Part shown: positions 46,826-56,320 of the stretch, piece by piece
How the letters are laid out: each line of letters starts with the position of its first letter
Numbering within the stretch: the first letter of the stretch is position 1
DNA from: Saprospiraceae bacterium
Lineage (GTDB): Bacteria > Bacteroidota > Bacteroidia > Chitinophagales > Saprospiraceae
NCBI GenBank assembly: GCA_016715105.1
Contig: JADKBO010000025.1
Location: 1 to 64,000 of the forward strand
Length of the DNA stretch: 64,000 nt
Reading direction: 5' to 3'
Made by a program: the position numbers and the translations under genes
The notes under the pieces: model-generated
Database searches by the model: none
Seen by the model: the letters and a program-made list of their open reading frames with translations, nothing else
What the model was told of the DNA's origin: nothing

Positions 46826-49207
46826 ATGATAAAAAATTATTTCAAAATCGCTTGGAGAAACCTCATAAGAAATAAGGCTTTTTCTTTTATCAATGTCTCA
46901 GGACTGAGTATAGGTTTGGCTTGTTGTATGCTCATCATTTTGTTTACTAAAGATGAATTGAGTTACGACAGATTCCATGAACAAACGGATAATCTGTATC
47001 ATCTGACTTGTAGCGTTACAGAAAAAGATGGGTCAACTTCTAAGTATGCGCTGGCTTCTCAAATACAAGGACCCTCATTCATGGAGGAAATACCAGAGAT
47101 AGAAAGTTGTGTGCGTTTGCATGAACGGGATTATGTCGTTAGGAAGGGGAGTGAAACAGTTTACGAAAATGCCAGTTTTGTGGATGATAATTTTTTCACC
47201 GTCTTTTCTTTTCCTTTAGTGCAAGGAGATCCCAAAGCAGTTTTAACTGATCCACGCTCGATTGTAATTTCAGAAGAAATTTCAAAAAAATATTTTGGGG
47301 ATGTGAATCCAATGGGTAAAACCATGGAGTTGGAAATGGATAATAATTTTGAAATATTTACAGTGACTGGTGTTGCAAAAAATGCCCCACAAAATTCTAG
47401 CATTAAGTTCAATATGCTTTTGCCTTTCAAATATTTGGTTGCAAAGAATCCAGATGACCATTGGCTAAACCTTTCTTATCCAACGTATTTTGTGATAAAG
47501 GAAAATGCCAATTTGGAAAATATTGAAGCAAAAATGGCACAAATATTTGCATCAAAGGCTGGCAAAGAAATAAGTGAAGAAAGAAAGTATGGTTTCGATG
47601 CGACATTTAAGTATGGTATACAACCATTTGCCAGCATGCATTTGAATACCGAGTATTTGTATAGAACAGCACCAAGCAATCCGTGGTTTTCCTACATTTT
47701 GTCTGGTATTGCACTATTTATTATGGCCATCGCCTGCATTAATTTCATCAATTTAACCATCGCACAATCCCTTCGTCGCAGCAAAGAAATTGGAATCAGA
47801 AAGGTAATAGGTAGCGAGCGAAAGCAATTAATTTTTCAATTTTTGGGAGAATCTGCATTCATCTGTTCATTCGCATTTGTCACTGCACTGCTCTTAGTTC
47901 AACTCAGCTTGCCTGTATTTAATGAATTGTCGGATAAAAATTTGGCTTTAAATTACCTTTTTGATAGACAGCTTATGATGGGGTATTTGGCACTTTTTAT
48001 CATTACCGTATTCATAGCTGGTTTTTATCCGGCCATGGTAATAACAAGATTTCAACCTACCACGACTTTAAAACAACAAATTAAATTAAATGGTAAAAAT
48101 TACTTGTCCAAGGGCTTGATTGTCTTTCAGTTTGCAATCACAACTTTTATGGTCATCAGTACCCTCATTATTTATAAACAGTTCAATTTCTTGACAAAAA
48201 CAAATTTGGGATATAATGATCAGAATTTGCTTATTGTAAGTGTCGGGCAAGATGCAAATCAAAATTTTCAAAAAATATATAAATCTGAATTTGAGAAAAT
48301 ACCTGGGATACAAAGTGTTGCTATACGCCAAAATGGTTTCTGGGCTACTGGTTCAAGAGTAAAAGATAAAGAAATACCTGTAGTGATTGAACATGTAGAT
48401 GAAAGTTACTTACCTACTTTGGAAATAGATTTGGCGGCAGGTCGCAATTTTTCAAATACTTTTGCTTCAGATACCATAGATGCAGTAATGGTCAATGAAG
48501 CTTATGTTCGTGAAGCAGGTTGGCAAAGCAATGGAGTTGGTGAAACCATCGACTTTTTCAATGGATCTGATAAGAAATTACAGGTAATAGGAGTGGTAAA
48601 AGACTATTATTATGATGGTTTGAGAAATAACATTAAACCTCAGTTATTTCACATGCAAACTGGTGGTTTATATGGCAGATTCTTGTTGAGAATAGACCCC
48701 AACCACAGAGTGAAGATCTTGGATCAAATTCAAGAGATATACCAAACTCTTTCTCCAAATCGACCCTTTAGGTACGACTATATGGATGATTTAAATTTAC
48801 AGAAATATGAAGCTGAGGCTAAATGGAAGCAAATCATTACGCTCAGTGCTATCCTTATGATATTTGTTTCAAGTATTGGATTGTTTGGCCTTGCCATGTT
48901 AACCATCAATCAGCGGACGAAGGAGATTGGCATAAGGAAAGTTTTGGGTGCAAGCTTATTTGAAATTTCTAATGGGCTTTCTAAAAACTATATTTCTTTG
49001 GTGTGTCTTGCAATGGTATTTGCCATACCTGCGGCCTATTTTGTTGCAACTAAATGGCTTGAAAATTTTGCAAATCGCATTACCATTTCCTGGTGGTTTT
49101 TTATACTAGGTTCTTTGTTTGTCCTCATCATTACTTTATTGACTTTAAGTTATCAGGCTATCAAAGCTGCTGTAATGAATCCTGTGAAAAGTTTGAGAAT
49201 GGAGTAG
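46826..49207 (+). CDS. P10: double-FtsX MacB-type ABC permease with its own promoter
   Basis: The product has 793 residues and starts MIKNYFKIAWRNLIRNKAFSFINVSGLSIGLACCMLIILFTKDELSYDRFH. First core KEIGIRKVIGSE (about residue 320) after NFINLTIAQSLRRS; second core KEIGIRKVLGAS (about 699) after LFGLAMLTINQRT. It is one of two permeases that carry the operator and sigma54-like promoter found before the adaptor gene, so it is likely induced together with the adaptor and ATPase. The tail KAAVMNPVKSLRME is standard. The DUF4097-like gene follows after 240 bp and could be in the same transcript. Confidence 0.93.
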   Translation: MIKNYFKIAWRNLIRNKAFSFINVSGLSIGLACCMLIILFTKDELSYDRFHEQTDNLYHLTCSVTEKDGSTSKYALASQIQGPSFMEEIPEIESCVRLHERDYVVRKGSETVYENASFVDDNFFTVFSFPLVQGDPKAVLTDPRSIVISEEISKKYFGDVNPMGKTMELEMDNNFEIFTVTGVAKNAPQNSSIKFNMLLPFKYLVAKNPDDHWLNLSYPTYFVIKENANLENIEAKMAQIFASKAGKEISEERKYGFDATFKYGIQPFASMHLNTEYLYRTAPSNPWFSYILSGIALFIMAIACINFINLTIAQSLRRSKEIGIRKVIGSERKQLIFQFLGESAFICSFAFVTALLLVQLSLPVFNELSDKNLALNYLFDRQLMMGYLALFIITVFIAGFYPAMVITRFQPTTTLKQQIKLNGKNYLSKGLIVFQFAITTFMVISTLIIYKQFNFLTKTNLGYNDQNLLIVSVGQDANQNFQKIYKSEFEKIPGIQSVAIRQNGFWATGSRVKDKEIPVVIEHVDESYLPTLEIDLAAGRNFSNTFASDTIDAVMVNEAYVREAGWQSNGVGETIDFFNGSDKKLQVIGVVKDYYYDGLRNNIKPQLFHMQTGGLYGRFLLRIDPNHRVKILDQIQEIYQTLSPNRPFRYDYMDDLNLQKYEAEAKWKQIITLSAILMIFVSSIGLFGLAMLTINQRTKEIGIRKVLGASLFEISNGLSKNYISLVCLAMVFAIPAAYFVATKWLENFANRITISWWFFILGSLFVLIITLLTLSYQAIKAAVMNPVKSLRME

Positions 49208-49447
49208 GATAATGGTTTATGATTAATTATTAATGGTTAATGGTGGCTGTGGGATAGTATAAAATTGGAACCACCCGTAGAAAAAGGGCTTGCCCCTTTC
49301 TATTTTACACGAATGTAAAATGAATGGTGTGAAAAGAAAAATATCCATCGGTTCATTGTAACCTTATTAAAATCAAAAAGTTTATGAATTTGAATATGTT
49401 AATTTTTAATAAATAATAATTTAATTACTCTAACAAAAACTATTGAA
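49208..49447. repeat. P10 to DUF4097-like gap with partial composite block
   Basis: A GGTTTATG/GGTTAAT array (about 49214-49245) is followed by AAATTGGAACC and the AAAGGGCTTGCCCCTTT hairpin (within 49279-49301). The rest is a plain AT-rich leader of the next gene with the TGTAACCTTATT word near 49359. Confidence 0.65.
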
Positions 49448-50492
49448 ATGAAAAAAAATATTTTAGGGATTTCTTGTTTAGTCGTTTTTACAAGCTTTTT
49501 ATTGAGTTTTTCAATGTATGACTCTGAGAAGGAGACTCCATACTTAGTAAAAAGAATTTAATGCTAGTCAGATCAAAAGCTTAAATATTGAGACATCAGG
49601 TGGTGGAATTACTGTTGAAGGTGGTAATGAGTCAAAAGCAAAAGTTGAAGTATATATCAAAGGCAGTAATTGGAAATCAAATCTTTCTAAAGAAGATATA
49701 GAGAGTAAACTTTCAGAATATGATTTTTCCGTTGATCTTGCTTCTGGTACACTTTCTTGTATCGCTAAAAGAAAGGAGCACAAAAATGATTGGAAGAATG
49801 GTTTGAGTATCAGTTTTAAAGTTTTTGTACCAACTAAAATAAATACCGATTTGCACACCAGTGGAGGTGGTATTGATCTCAAGAGTTTAAAAGGTGATTT
49901 ACAATTCCATACGAGCGGTGGAGGTCTTAACTTGACGGGAATTTCAGGAAATGTAAAAGGTAGAACTTCGGGCGGTGGTATAACCATGTACGATTGTCAT
50001 GAAATACTTGACCTACATACCAGTGGAGGAGGCATTTCAGTCGATAAGGCAAGCGGTACTTTGTTATTGAAAACATCAGGAGGTGGTTTGAATCTTTCTA
50101 ATATAAGTGGAAATATAAATGCCAAAACCAGCGGTGGAGGTATTGATGCCAGAGACATTAAAGGGGAATTAATAACATCAACTACTGGAGGATCTATACA
50201 TTTAGAAGGAATTGCTGGTAATGTAGAAGCTAGAACTTCAGGTGGTAATATACATGCAGATGTTTTGTCATTTAATAATTTTCTGACTTTGTCTACTTCT
50301 GGAGGAAACATCGTAGTTGATATGCCTTTAAACAAAGGAATGGACCTTGACATATCAGGAGAAAATATTAACACACCTGCTTTCACAAATTTCAATGGAA
50401 CTAAATCTAAAAAGGTATTAGGTGGAACAATCAATGGAGGTGGCGCAAAGGTGCAATTGAGCGCAAACTCAGGAAATGTTACCATAAAATAA
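49448..50492 (+). pseudogene. DUF4097-like beta-helix exported protein, frameshifted
   Basis: One extra A in the AAAAA run at 49549-49553 stops the frame after MKKNILGISCLVVFTSFLL...PYLVKRI; removing it gives about 347 residues. After the signal peptide, a repeat of about 19-22 residues with the core HTSGGG or KTSGGG occurs some ten times (SGGGIDLKSLKGDL, SGGGLNLTGISGNV, SGGGISVDKASGTL), predicting a right-handed beta-helix as in DUF4097 proteins. The protein is probably periplasmic or surface exposed; the function of the family is unknown. It sits between two operator-controlled permeases and ends in a strong terminator. The intact remainder suggests a sequencing error. A decayed copy lies at 46135. 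Confidence 0.8.
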
Positions 50493-50542
50493 ATTCGCTT
50501 TTAAACACATTGCAAGGGCTCCAAACATGCAATGATTATTTT

Positions 50543-50586
50543 GCCATACAATTTCAGTTTTTCATTTGAAATTGTATGGCTTTTTT
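50543..50586 (+). terminator. Terminator after the DUF4097-like gene
   Basis: GCCATACAATTTCA (50543-50556) pairs with TGAAATTGTATGGC (50567-50580) in a 14-bp stem followed by six T. It ends the upstream transcript before operator 3. Confidence 0.9.
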
Positions 50587-50734
50587 ATGTTCGTAATTAA
50601 AGGTAAGATCAATTCGCGAAATGGTAAAATTGATTTTTCTTAGACTATTGTTAACCCTATTTGATTTCAAGCAACTCAATCAAAAACTACTCAATTAAAA
50701 GAACTTGGACTTTGTAAATATATCCGAACACAAA

Positions 50735-50752
50735 GTGTACGAAAACGGACAC
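50735..50752 (+). promoter_or_regulatory. Operator 3 (upstream activating site) before P11
   Basis: GTGTACGAAAACGGACAC, identical to operator 2 and again preceded by ACACAAA. It ends exactly 50 bp before TTGGCAC. It is the likely binding site of the sigma54-type regulator. Confidence 0.7.
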
Positions 50753-50802
50753 TCCTTATGTTGTAATATTTCATAAAAGTCAGATAATCAATTAGATATA
50801 AG

Positions 50803-50818
50803 TTGGCACAGGTTTGGT
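50803..50818 (+). promoter_or_regulatory. Sigma54-like promoter before P11
   Basis: TTGGCACAGGTTTGGT has the full -24 half and a -12 half of TTTGG with T in place of C. GATAATCA starts 20 bp upstream, and GATAATCAATTAG comes near the IHF consensus. It lies 297 bp before the P11 start codon. Confidence 0.55.
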
Positions 50819-51035
50819 CTTTAATTTATTGATTTTAGACAAGAGTAAATCGGGACATGATGTAGAAGATCAGAAACTGTAAACTTAGGATTGAATATAA
50901 AAGTGAAGGACGTCCCAAATTTTCTAAAGATTTAGAAATAAAATTATAAAGTGAAAGATATTTAAAATTATTTCAACTTTTGGATAAGGTAGGTGTGTAT
51001 TAATATTATGAAAAGATATAATTTATAAACTAAAA

Positions 51036-51112
51036 AATTCGGTATCGGCATTGCGGTTTCCGGTCTTCCAAAAAGAACCGGTTTCCATACTCCGGTTTCC
51101 GGTCACCGTTGA
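51036..51112. repeat. P11 leader heptads (CGGTTTC words)
   Basis: Two runs of CGGTTTCCGGTCTTCC and CGGTTTCCGGTCACCG type lie at about 51053-51068 and 51089-51108, the second directly before the P11 start codon. They match the leaders of P10 and P13. The upstream part of the gap 50493-51115 holds the terminator, operator and promoter and otherwise AT-rich leader. Confidence 0.65.
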
Positions 51113-51115
51113 ATT

Positions 51116-53470
51116 ATGATAAAGAATTATTTTAAAATTGCCTGGAGGAACATCCTCAAAAACAAAGGATACAATGGTATCAATATTATTGGACTTTCCT
51201 TGGGATTGACCTTTACCATGTTGATATCTTTATGGATTTTTGATGAAATCACTTATGATGATTTTCATGAAAACAAAAAAGAGATATTTCAAGTAATTGC
51301 CAATAGAACATTCAATAACCAAACTTTCACGGATGAAAATATGGTTCTTCCACTTGCTGGTGTTTTGGAGAAAAGTAGTTCTTTGGTGAAAAATGCCGTT
51401 GTTATGACAAACCCACAAGACATTGTGGTCGTTTATAAAGACAATAAAATTAAAAAACATGGGTATACTGTAAGTGATCATTTTTTTGATGTATTCACTT
51501 GGAAAACGGTAAATGGAAATCCCAAATCTATTTTTCAAACACCCAACTCCATAGTGCTGAGTAAATCAGCTTCTGAATCTATATTCGGGACAAGTGATCC
51601 AATTGATAAGATCATCAGAATTCCGGGAAATAGTGTGGATGTAAAAGTATTGGCAGTTGTTGAAGATGCACCTGAAAATTCTACAATTAAATTTGATTAT
51701 ATATTGCCATTTGATTATGGGTCTGATGATATAAAAAGATTTATGACAAATTGGTATTCGTCTTCTTGGGATGTTTTTGTCCAGATAAATGAGCAAGCAA
51801 ATATCAATCAACTTGAAAAACAAATCAATCAAATAAAATACCAAAATTCACCTGATGACGAGGCAATCAGTAAATATTTCGTTTTTCCATTAGAAAAACT
51901 TCACTTGTATGATGAATTTAAAGAAGGAAAAAATGTAGGTGGTAAAATTGATTATGTTTGGCTTTTTGGAATTATTGCCATATTTATTTTGCTCATTGCG
52001 TGCATCAATTTCATGAATTTATCTACTGCAAGATCTGAAAAAAGAAGCAAGGAGGTTGGAATTCGAAAAACAGTAGGATCTGGTAGGAAACAATTGATTT
52101 ACCAGTTTTTTACAGAATCAATGCTCATCGTTTTTATCTCATTCGTTTTTTCTATCATTTCAGTTTTGGTTCTATTGCCTCACTTCAATCGATTGGTTGA
52201 CAAAACAATAAGTATCGATTTTTTAAATCCATATTTTTGGATTGCGGCAATTAGTATTATTCTTTTTACAGGATTTATCGCTGGAAGTTATCCGGCATTG
52301 TACCTGTCTTCATTCAACCCAATCAAAGTTTTGAAAGGGACTTTTAAAAATAGCACATTTTCACGCAAAACATTGGTTGTTAGTCAGTTTGTCATTTCTT
52401 TTATTTTGATTTCCTCAACTTATGTTGTTTACTTACAAATTGGTCATATACAAGAAAGAAATCTTGGATACAATCAAAATAGTATGATTATGGTACCTGC
52501 ATCAGAAGATATTCAAAAGAATTTCGTGGCTTTGAAAGATGAATTGATGACATCAGGTTTGGCTAAAAGCATCAACAGAAGTTTTTCTCCAGTCACAGAG
52601 ATTTGGTGGAGGAGCCCTGTTCCAGATTGGAATGGGAAACCAGAAAATAGTGATTTCTTAGTCAATATGATGGCAGTTGATGTTGATTTTACCAAAACAT
52701 TTGAGATAAAAATGTTGGAAGGGAGAGATTTCACAGGTTTACCTTCAGATTCTTCTGCTGTAATTATAAATGAATCTGCAGTTAAGATTTTGGGCCTCGA
52801 AGAACCTATAGGAACTGTATTTAGGGAAGGCAATCAGGAAAGAACTGTGATTGGAGTGATGGCTGATTTGATTATGGATTCTCCATTTAAGGCCATAGAC
52901 CCTCTCTTTGTTTATTTTGATAAGGGTAATATAAATTCTATTAATATCAGACTTGATGATTCAAAACAATTCAAACAATCACTGGTAGAAATAGAAAGCA
53001 TTTTCAATAAATACAATCCTGAATATCCTTTTGAATATCAATTTATTGATGCAGAGTACGCAAAGAAATACGGCGATGAAAGACAGATTGGAAAATTATC
53101 AATGATCTTCTCTTTTCTGGCTATTTTCATTTCTCTACTTGGCTTATTTGGCCTGGCCAGTTTTGTAGCAGAGCAAAGAATCAAAGAAATCGGAATCCGC
53201 AAAGTTTTGGGTGCATCTGTATCTAGTCTATGGCAATTATTATCAAAAGAGTTTATTCTATTAGTAATTATATCCTGCTTAATTGCTGCACCCATTGCCT
53301 GGTATTTTACCAATGACTGGCTTCAAAAATACACATATCGTACAGGATTGAGCCTGTGGGTTTTTGTTGCATCTGGTGCAGGAGTATTGGCAATTACTTT
53401 ATTGACCGTGAGTTATCAGGCTATTAAGGCGGCCTTGATGAACCCGGTTAAGAGTTTGCGAATGAATTAG
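51116..53470 (+). CDS. P11: double-FtsX ABC permease, 'ARSEKR' subgroup, own promoter
   Basis: The product has 784 residues, the shortest of the array, and starts MIKNYFKIAWRNILKNKGYNGINIIGLSLGLTFTMLISLWIFDEITYDDFH. First core KEVGIRKTVGSG (about residue 312) after NFMNLSTARSEKRS; second KEIGIRKVLGAS (about 691) after LFGLASFVAEQRI. The first helix lacks the GGLAVGMAVA of its subgroup. The gene follows operator 3 and the third sigma54-like promoter, so it should respond with the adaptor operon. The frame is intact, and the tail is LMNPVKSLRMN. Confidence 0.93.
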   Translation: MIKNYFKIAWRNILKNKGYNGINIIGLSLGLTFTMLISLWIFDEITYDDFHENKKEIFQVIANRTFNNQTFTDENMVLPLAGVLEKSSSLVKNAVVMTNPQDIVVVYKDNKIKKHGYTVSDHFFDVFTWKTVNGNPKSIFQTPNSIVLSKSASESIFGTSDPIDKIIRIPGNSVDVKVLAVVEDAPENSTIKFDYILPFDYGSDDIKRFMTNWYSSSWDVFVQINEQANINQLEKQINQIKYQNSPDDEAISKYFVFPLEKLHLYDEFKEGKNVGGKIDYVWLFGIIAIFILLIACINFMNLSTARSEKRSKEVGIRKTVGSGRKQLIYQFFTESMLIVFISFVFSIISVLVLLPHFNRLVDKTISIDFLNPYFWIAAISIILFTGFIAGSYPALYLSSFNPIKVLKGTFKNSTFSRKTLVVSQFVISFILISSTYVVYLQIGHIQERNLGYNQNSMIMVPASEDIQKNFVALKDELMTSGLAKSINRSFSPVTEIWWRSPVPDWNGKPENSDFLVNMMAVDVDFTKTFEIKMLEGRDFTGLPSDSSAVIINESAVKILGLEEPIGTVFREGNQERTVIGVMADLIMDSPFKAIDPLFVYFDKGNINSINIRLDDSKQFKQSLVEIESIFNKYNPEYPFEYQFIDAEYAKKYGDERQIGKLSMIFSFLAIFISLLGLFGLASFVAEQRIKEIGIRKVLGASVSSLWQLLSKEFILLVIISCLIAAPIAWYFTNDWLQKYTYRTGLSLWVFVASGAGVLAITLLTVSYQAIKAALMNPVKSLRMN

Positions 53471-53917
53471 TTTTTTAATGGTTAATTGTTAAGGTTTAAT
53501 GTTTAATGATGTGAAATGTGAAATTAATTTTACCACTGGTAGAGAAAGGGCTTGCCCCTTTCTATTTGGGAGTTAAATTGTGAATTGTGCGAAATGTGAA
53601 ATGTGAGATGTGAGATGTAAGATGTGATTGTGAATGGAAAATAGTAAATAGTGGAAGGTGAATGTTGTGAGAAATGAAATGCAAAATGTGAATTTCAATT
53701 GGAACAACAGGTAGAGGGAGGCCCGTGTGCTTCCCGAACGGATTTGTTTTTTGTGATCGGGTTGATGGTTAATGATAAATGTTGAATGGCGTGAAATTTT
53801 AAATTCCAATTTAAACCAATTGTTGAGACAGTGCATGCTATGTCTTCGCTGCTAAAATTTTTGATAAAAAGAAATGAAATAGCTTGCTAATTAATTGATG
53901 GCATAAATGATACTATT
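53471..53917. repeat. P11-P12 gap: heptads and variant palindromes
   Basis: GGTTAAT and GTGAAAT/GTGAGAT arrays alternate with the GAAAGGGCTTGCCCCTTTC hairpin (within 53543-53563), a GGGAGGC...GCTTCCC hairpin near 53716-53736 that resembles the P1-P2 unit, and GACAGTGCATGCTATGTC near 53826, a variant of the last palindrome of the composite block. The 447-bp gap has no gene. Confidence 0.75.
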
Positions 53918-56320
53918 ATGATAAGGAATTATTGGAAAATCGCTTGGAGAAATATTATTAAAAATAAAGGATATTCTGTTATAAATATTGGAGGCCTTGC
54001 TGTAGGAATGGCTGTAGCAATACTGATTGGACTATGGATTAATGATGAATTGTCGTTTGATAAAAATCATAAAAATTATGGTGAAATCGCACAATTAAGA
54101 TATACCAATTATGACAAAAGTAGCAATACAATTGGTGGTTCTGATGGTGTCCCAATTCCTATGGGCGATGCGTTAAAAAATGAATACAAACAAAACTTTA
54201 AACATATTTTAATGGCTTGGTGGATCAGTGATTTCACACTTTCATCTGGTGACAATAAGATAACAACTAAAGGTGAATTTATAGAACCTGAGGTCATTGA
54301 TATGCTGTCTTTAAATATGTTAAGTGGGACAAATAAGTCTTTAGCGGACCCGCATTCGATCATACTTTCTCAATCAAAAGCAATTGCAATTTTTGGTAAT
54401 GAAAATCCAATCGATAAGTCCTTAAAAATTGACAATAGCATTGAAGTGAAAGTAACCGGTGTTTATGAAGATTTACCAATTAATAGCAAGTTTGGGGAAG
54501 TGCAGTTTTTTGCTCCATGGGCTTTGTGGGTTTCATCAAACAATTGGGTCCAGGAAAGTACAGATGATTGGGAGAACAGCTCTTTTAATATTTATGTACA
54601 AAAACATCCTAACATGTCCTATGCTGCAATAAACGCTTCGATCAAAGACCTGTTTTATAAACCTGTGATCAGAACAGATTTAAATTTCAAAAAGGAGGCA
54701 TATTTATACCCAATGAGTCAATGGCATTTGTATTCTGATTTTAAGGATGGAAGGCCAGATGATGGGCGGATAACTTTTGTCTGGCTTTTTGGAATTGTTG
54801 GCATATTTGTATTGGTATTAGCTTGTATTAATTTTATGAACTTAAGTACTGCCCGGTCAGAAAAACGTGGCAAAGAAGTTGGAATACGAAAAGCAATAGG
54901 CTCTGCGAAAAGTGCATTAATTTTTCAATTTTTAAGTGAGTCCATTTTGGTAGTGGTAATTGCTTTTATTTTAGCAGTTTCTCTATGTGTATTATCCATT
55001 TCTTGGTTTAATAATCTGGCATACAAAGATTTAGCAATTCCTTTTTATAATCCAATATTTTGGCTTTTGGCTTTGGCATTTATTGTATTTACAGGTTTGT
55101 TAGCTGGTATTTATCCTGCCTTCTATTTATCGTCATTTCAAACTATTAAAGTATTAAAAGGAAAGATTCATTTGGGTAAATTTGCCTCAATTCCTCGTAA
55201 GCTATTAGTGGTGGTTCAATTTACGGTTTCAGTAGCCTTGATTATTGGAACTATAATTGTATATCAGCAAATTCAATACGCTAGTGATAGACCCATAGGA
55301 TATAGCAGAGAGGGCTTGATTACCGTACCAATAAACGGTTCCAATTTTCAAGGTAAATACGATCTATTAAAGAGTGAATTATTAAATACGGGTTTGGTGA
55401 ATGATATGGCAGTGTCAAGCAGTTCTTTGACACAATTAAATAATCACCAAAGTCAGTTTAACTGGCAAGGCAAAGATCCGGATGTTCAAGCTAGCTTTGC
55501 ATGCACATATGTTTCCCATGATTTTGGAAAAATGGCAACCTGGCAAGTAATTAATGGTCGGGATTTTTCAAGATCCTTCGCCTCCGATTCTTCCGGCATC
55601 ATTATCAACGAAACTGCAGCTAAATATTTGAATTTTGAAAACCCGATTGGTGAATTTATTAAGTCTAAGGATGGCAGTAAATCGTGGCAGATAATCGGAG
55701 TAATCAATGACTTGGTGATGAATTCACCATACGAACCCGTTAAGCGAGGTTTTTTCTTCCTTGATGTGAAATATTCTGACGCAAACCGTATAAATATCAA
55801 AATAAAACCAACGATCAGTGCAAATAAGGCACTACCTCAAATTGAATCAGTTTTCAAAAAAGTAGTGCCTTCAGCCTCATTTGATTATAGATTCGTTGAT
55901 GATGAATATGCTCAAAAGTTCAACCAAGAGCAGAGAGTTGGGAAATTGTCTACTTTTTTTGCCATTCTCGCTATTTTCATTTCGCTCCTTGGCTTATTTG
56001 GATTAGCCAGTTTCGTTGCCGAACAACGCACAAAAGAAATTGGCATCAGAAAAGTATTGGGAGCTTCGGTATCAAATCTATGGCAATTGTTGTCAAAGGA
56101 ATTTGTGTTATTAGTTATTATCTCTTCTATAATTGCAAGCCCAATTGCATGGTATTTTATGCATAATTGGCTTCAAAATTATACTTATCATACAGAAATC
56201 AGCTTGTGGGTCTTTTTTGTTGCTGGGACTGGAGCATTGGTTATTACGTTATTAACAGTGAGCTTCCAAGGTATAAAAGCAGCTTTGATGAATCCTGTGA
56301 AGAGTTTGAAAAGTGAATGA
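53918..56320 (+). CDS. P12: double-FtsX ABC permease, 'ARSEKR' subgroup
   Basis: The product has 800 residues and starts MIRNYWKIAWRNIIKNKGYSVINIGGLAVGMAVAILIGLWINDELSFDKNH. First core KEVGIRKAIGSA (about residue 320) and second KEIGIRKVLGAS (about 706). The sequence is close to P4 and P6 throughout, including the MSQWHLYSDFKDGRPDDGRITFVWLFGIVG segment before the first core; P6 has the matching NWHLYSEYKDGYPSGGRITYVWLF. P12 is intact, so it shows what P6 looked like before the frame breaks. The tail is LMNPVKSLKSE. Confidence 0.93.
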   Translation: MIRNYWKIAWRNIIKNKGYSVINIGGLAVGMAVAILIGLWINDELSFDKNHKNYGEIAQLRYTNYDKSSNTIGGSDGVPIPMGDALKNEYKQNFKHILMAWWISDFTLSSGDNKITTKGEFIEPEVIDMLSLNMLSGTNKSLADPHSIILSQSKAIAIFGNENPIDKSLKIDNSIEVKVTGVYEDLPINSKFGEVQFFAPWALWVSSNNWVQESTDDWENSSFNIYVQKHPNMSYAAINASIKDLFYKPVIRTDLNFKKEAYLYPMSQWHLYSDFKDGRPDDGRITFVWLFGIVGIFVLVLACINFMNLSTARSEKRGKEVGIRKAIGSAKSALIFQFLSESILVVVIAFILAVSLCVLSISWFNNLAYKDLAIPFYNPIFWLLALAFIVFTGLLAGIYPAFYLSSFQTIKVLKGKIHLGKFASIPRKLLVVVQFTVSVALIIGTIIVYQQIQYASDRPIGYSREGLITVPINGSNFQGKYDLLKSELLNTGLVNDMAVSSSSLTQLNNHQSQFNWQGKDPDVQASFACTYVSHDFGKMATWQVINGRDFSRSFASDSSGIIINETAAKYLNFENPIGEFIKSKDGSKSWQIIGVINDLVMNSPYEPVKRGFFFLDVKYSDANRINIKIKPTISANKALPQIESVFKKVVPSASFDYRFVDDEYAQKFNQEQRVGKLSTFFAILAIFISLLGLFGLASFVAEQRTKEIGIRKVLGASVSNLWQLLSKEFVLLVIISSIIASPIAWYFMHNWLQNYTYHTEISLWVFFVAGTGALVITLLTVSFQGIKAALMNPVKSLKSE

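Noticed and set aside
49568..50485. Minus-strand open frames rich in PPP over the DUF4097-like gene
   Set aside because: They are the antisense of the SGGG codons; the plus frame has a signal peptide and a regular beta-helix repeat.
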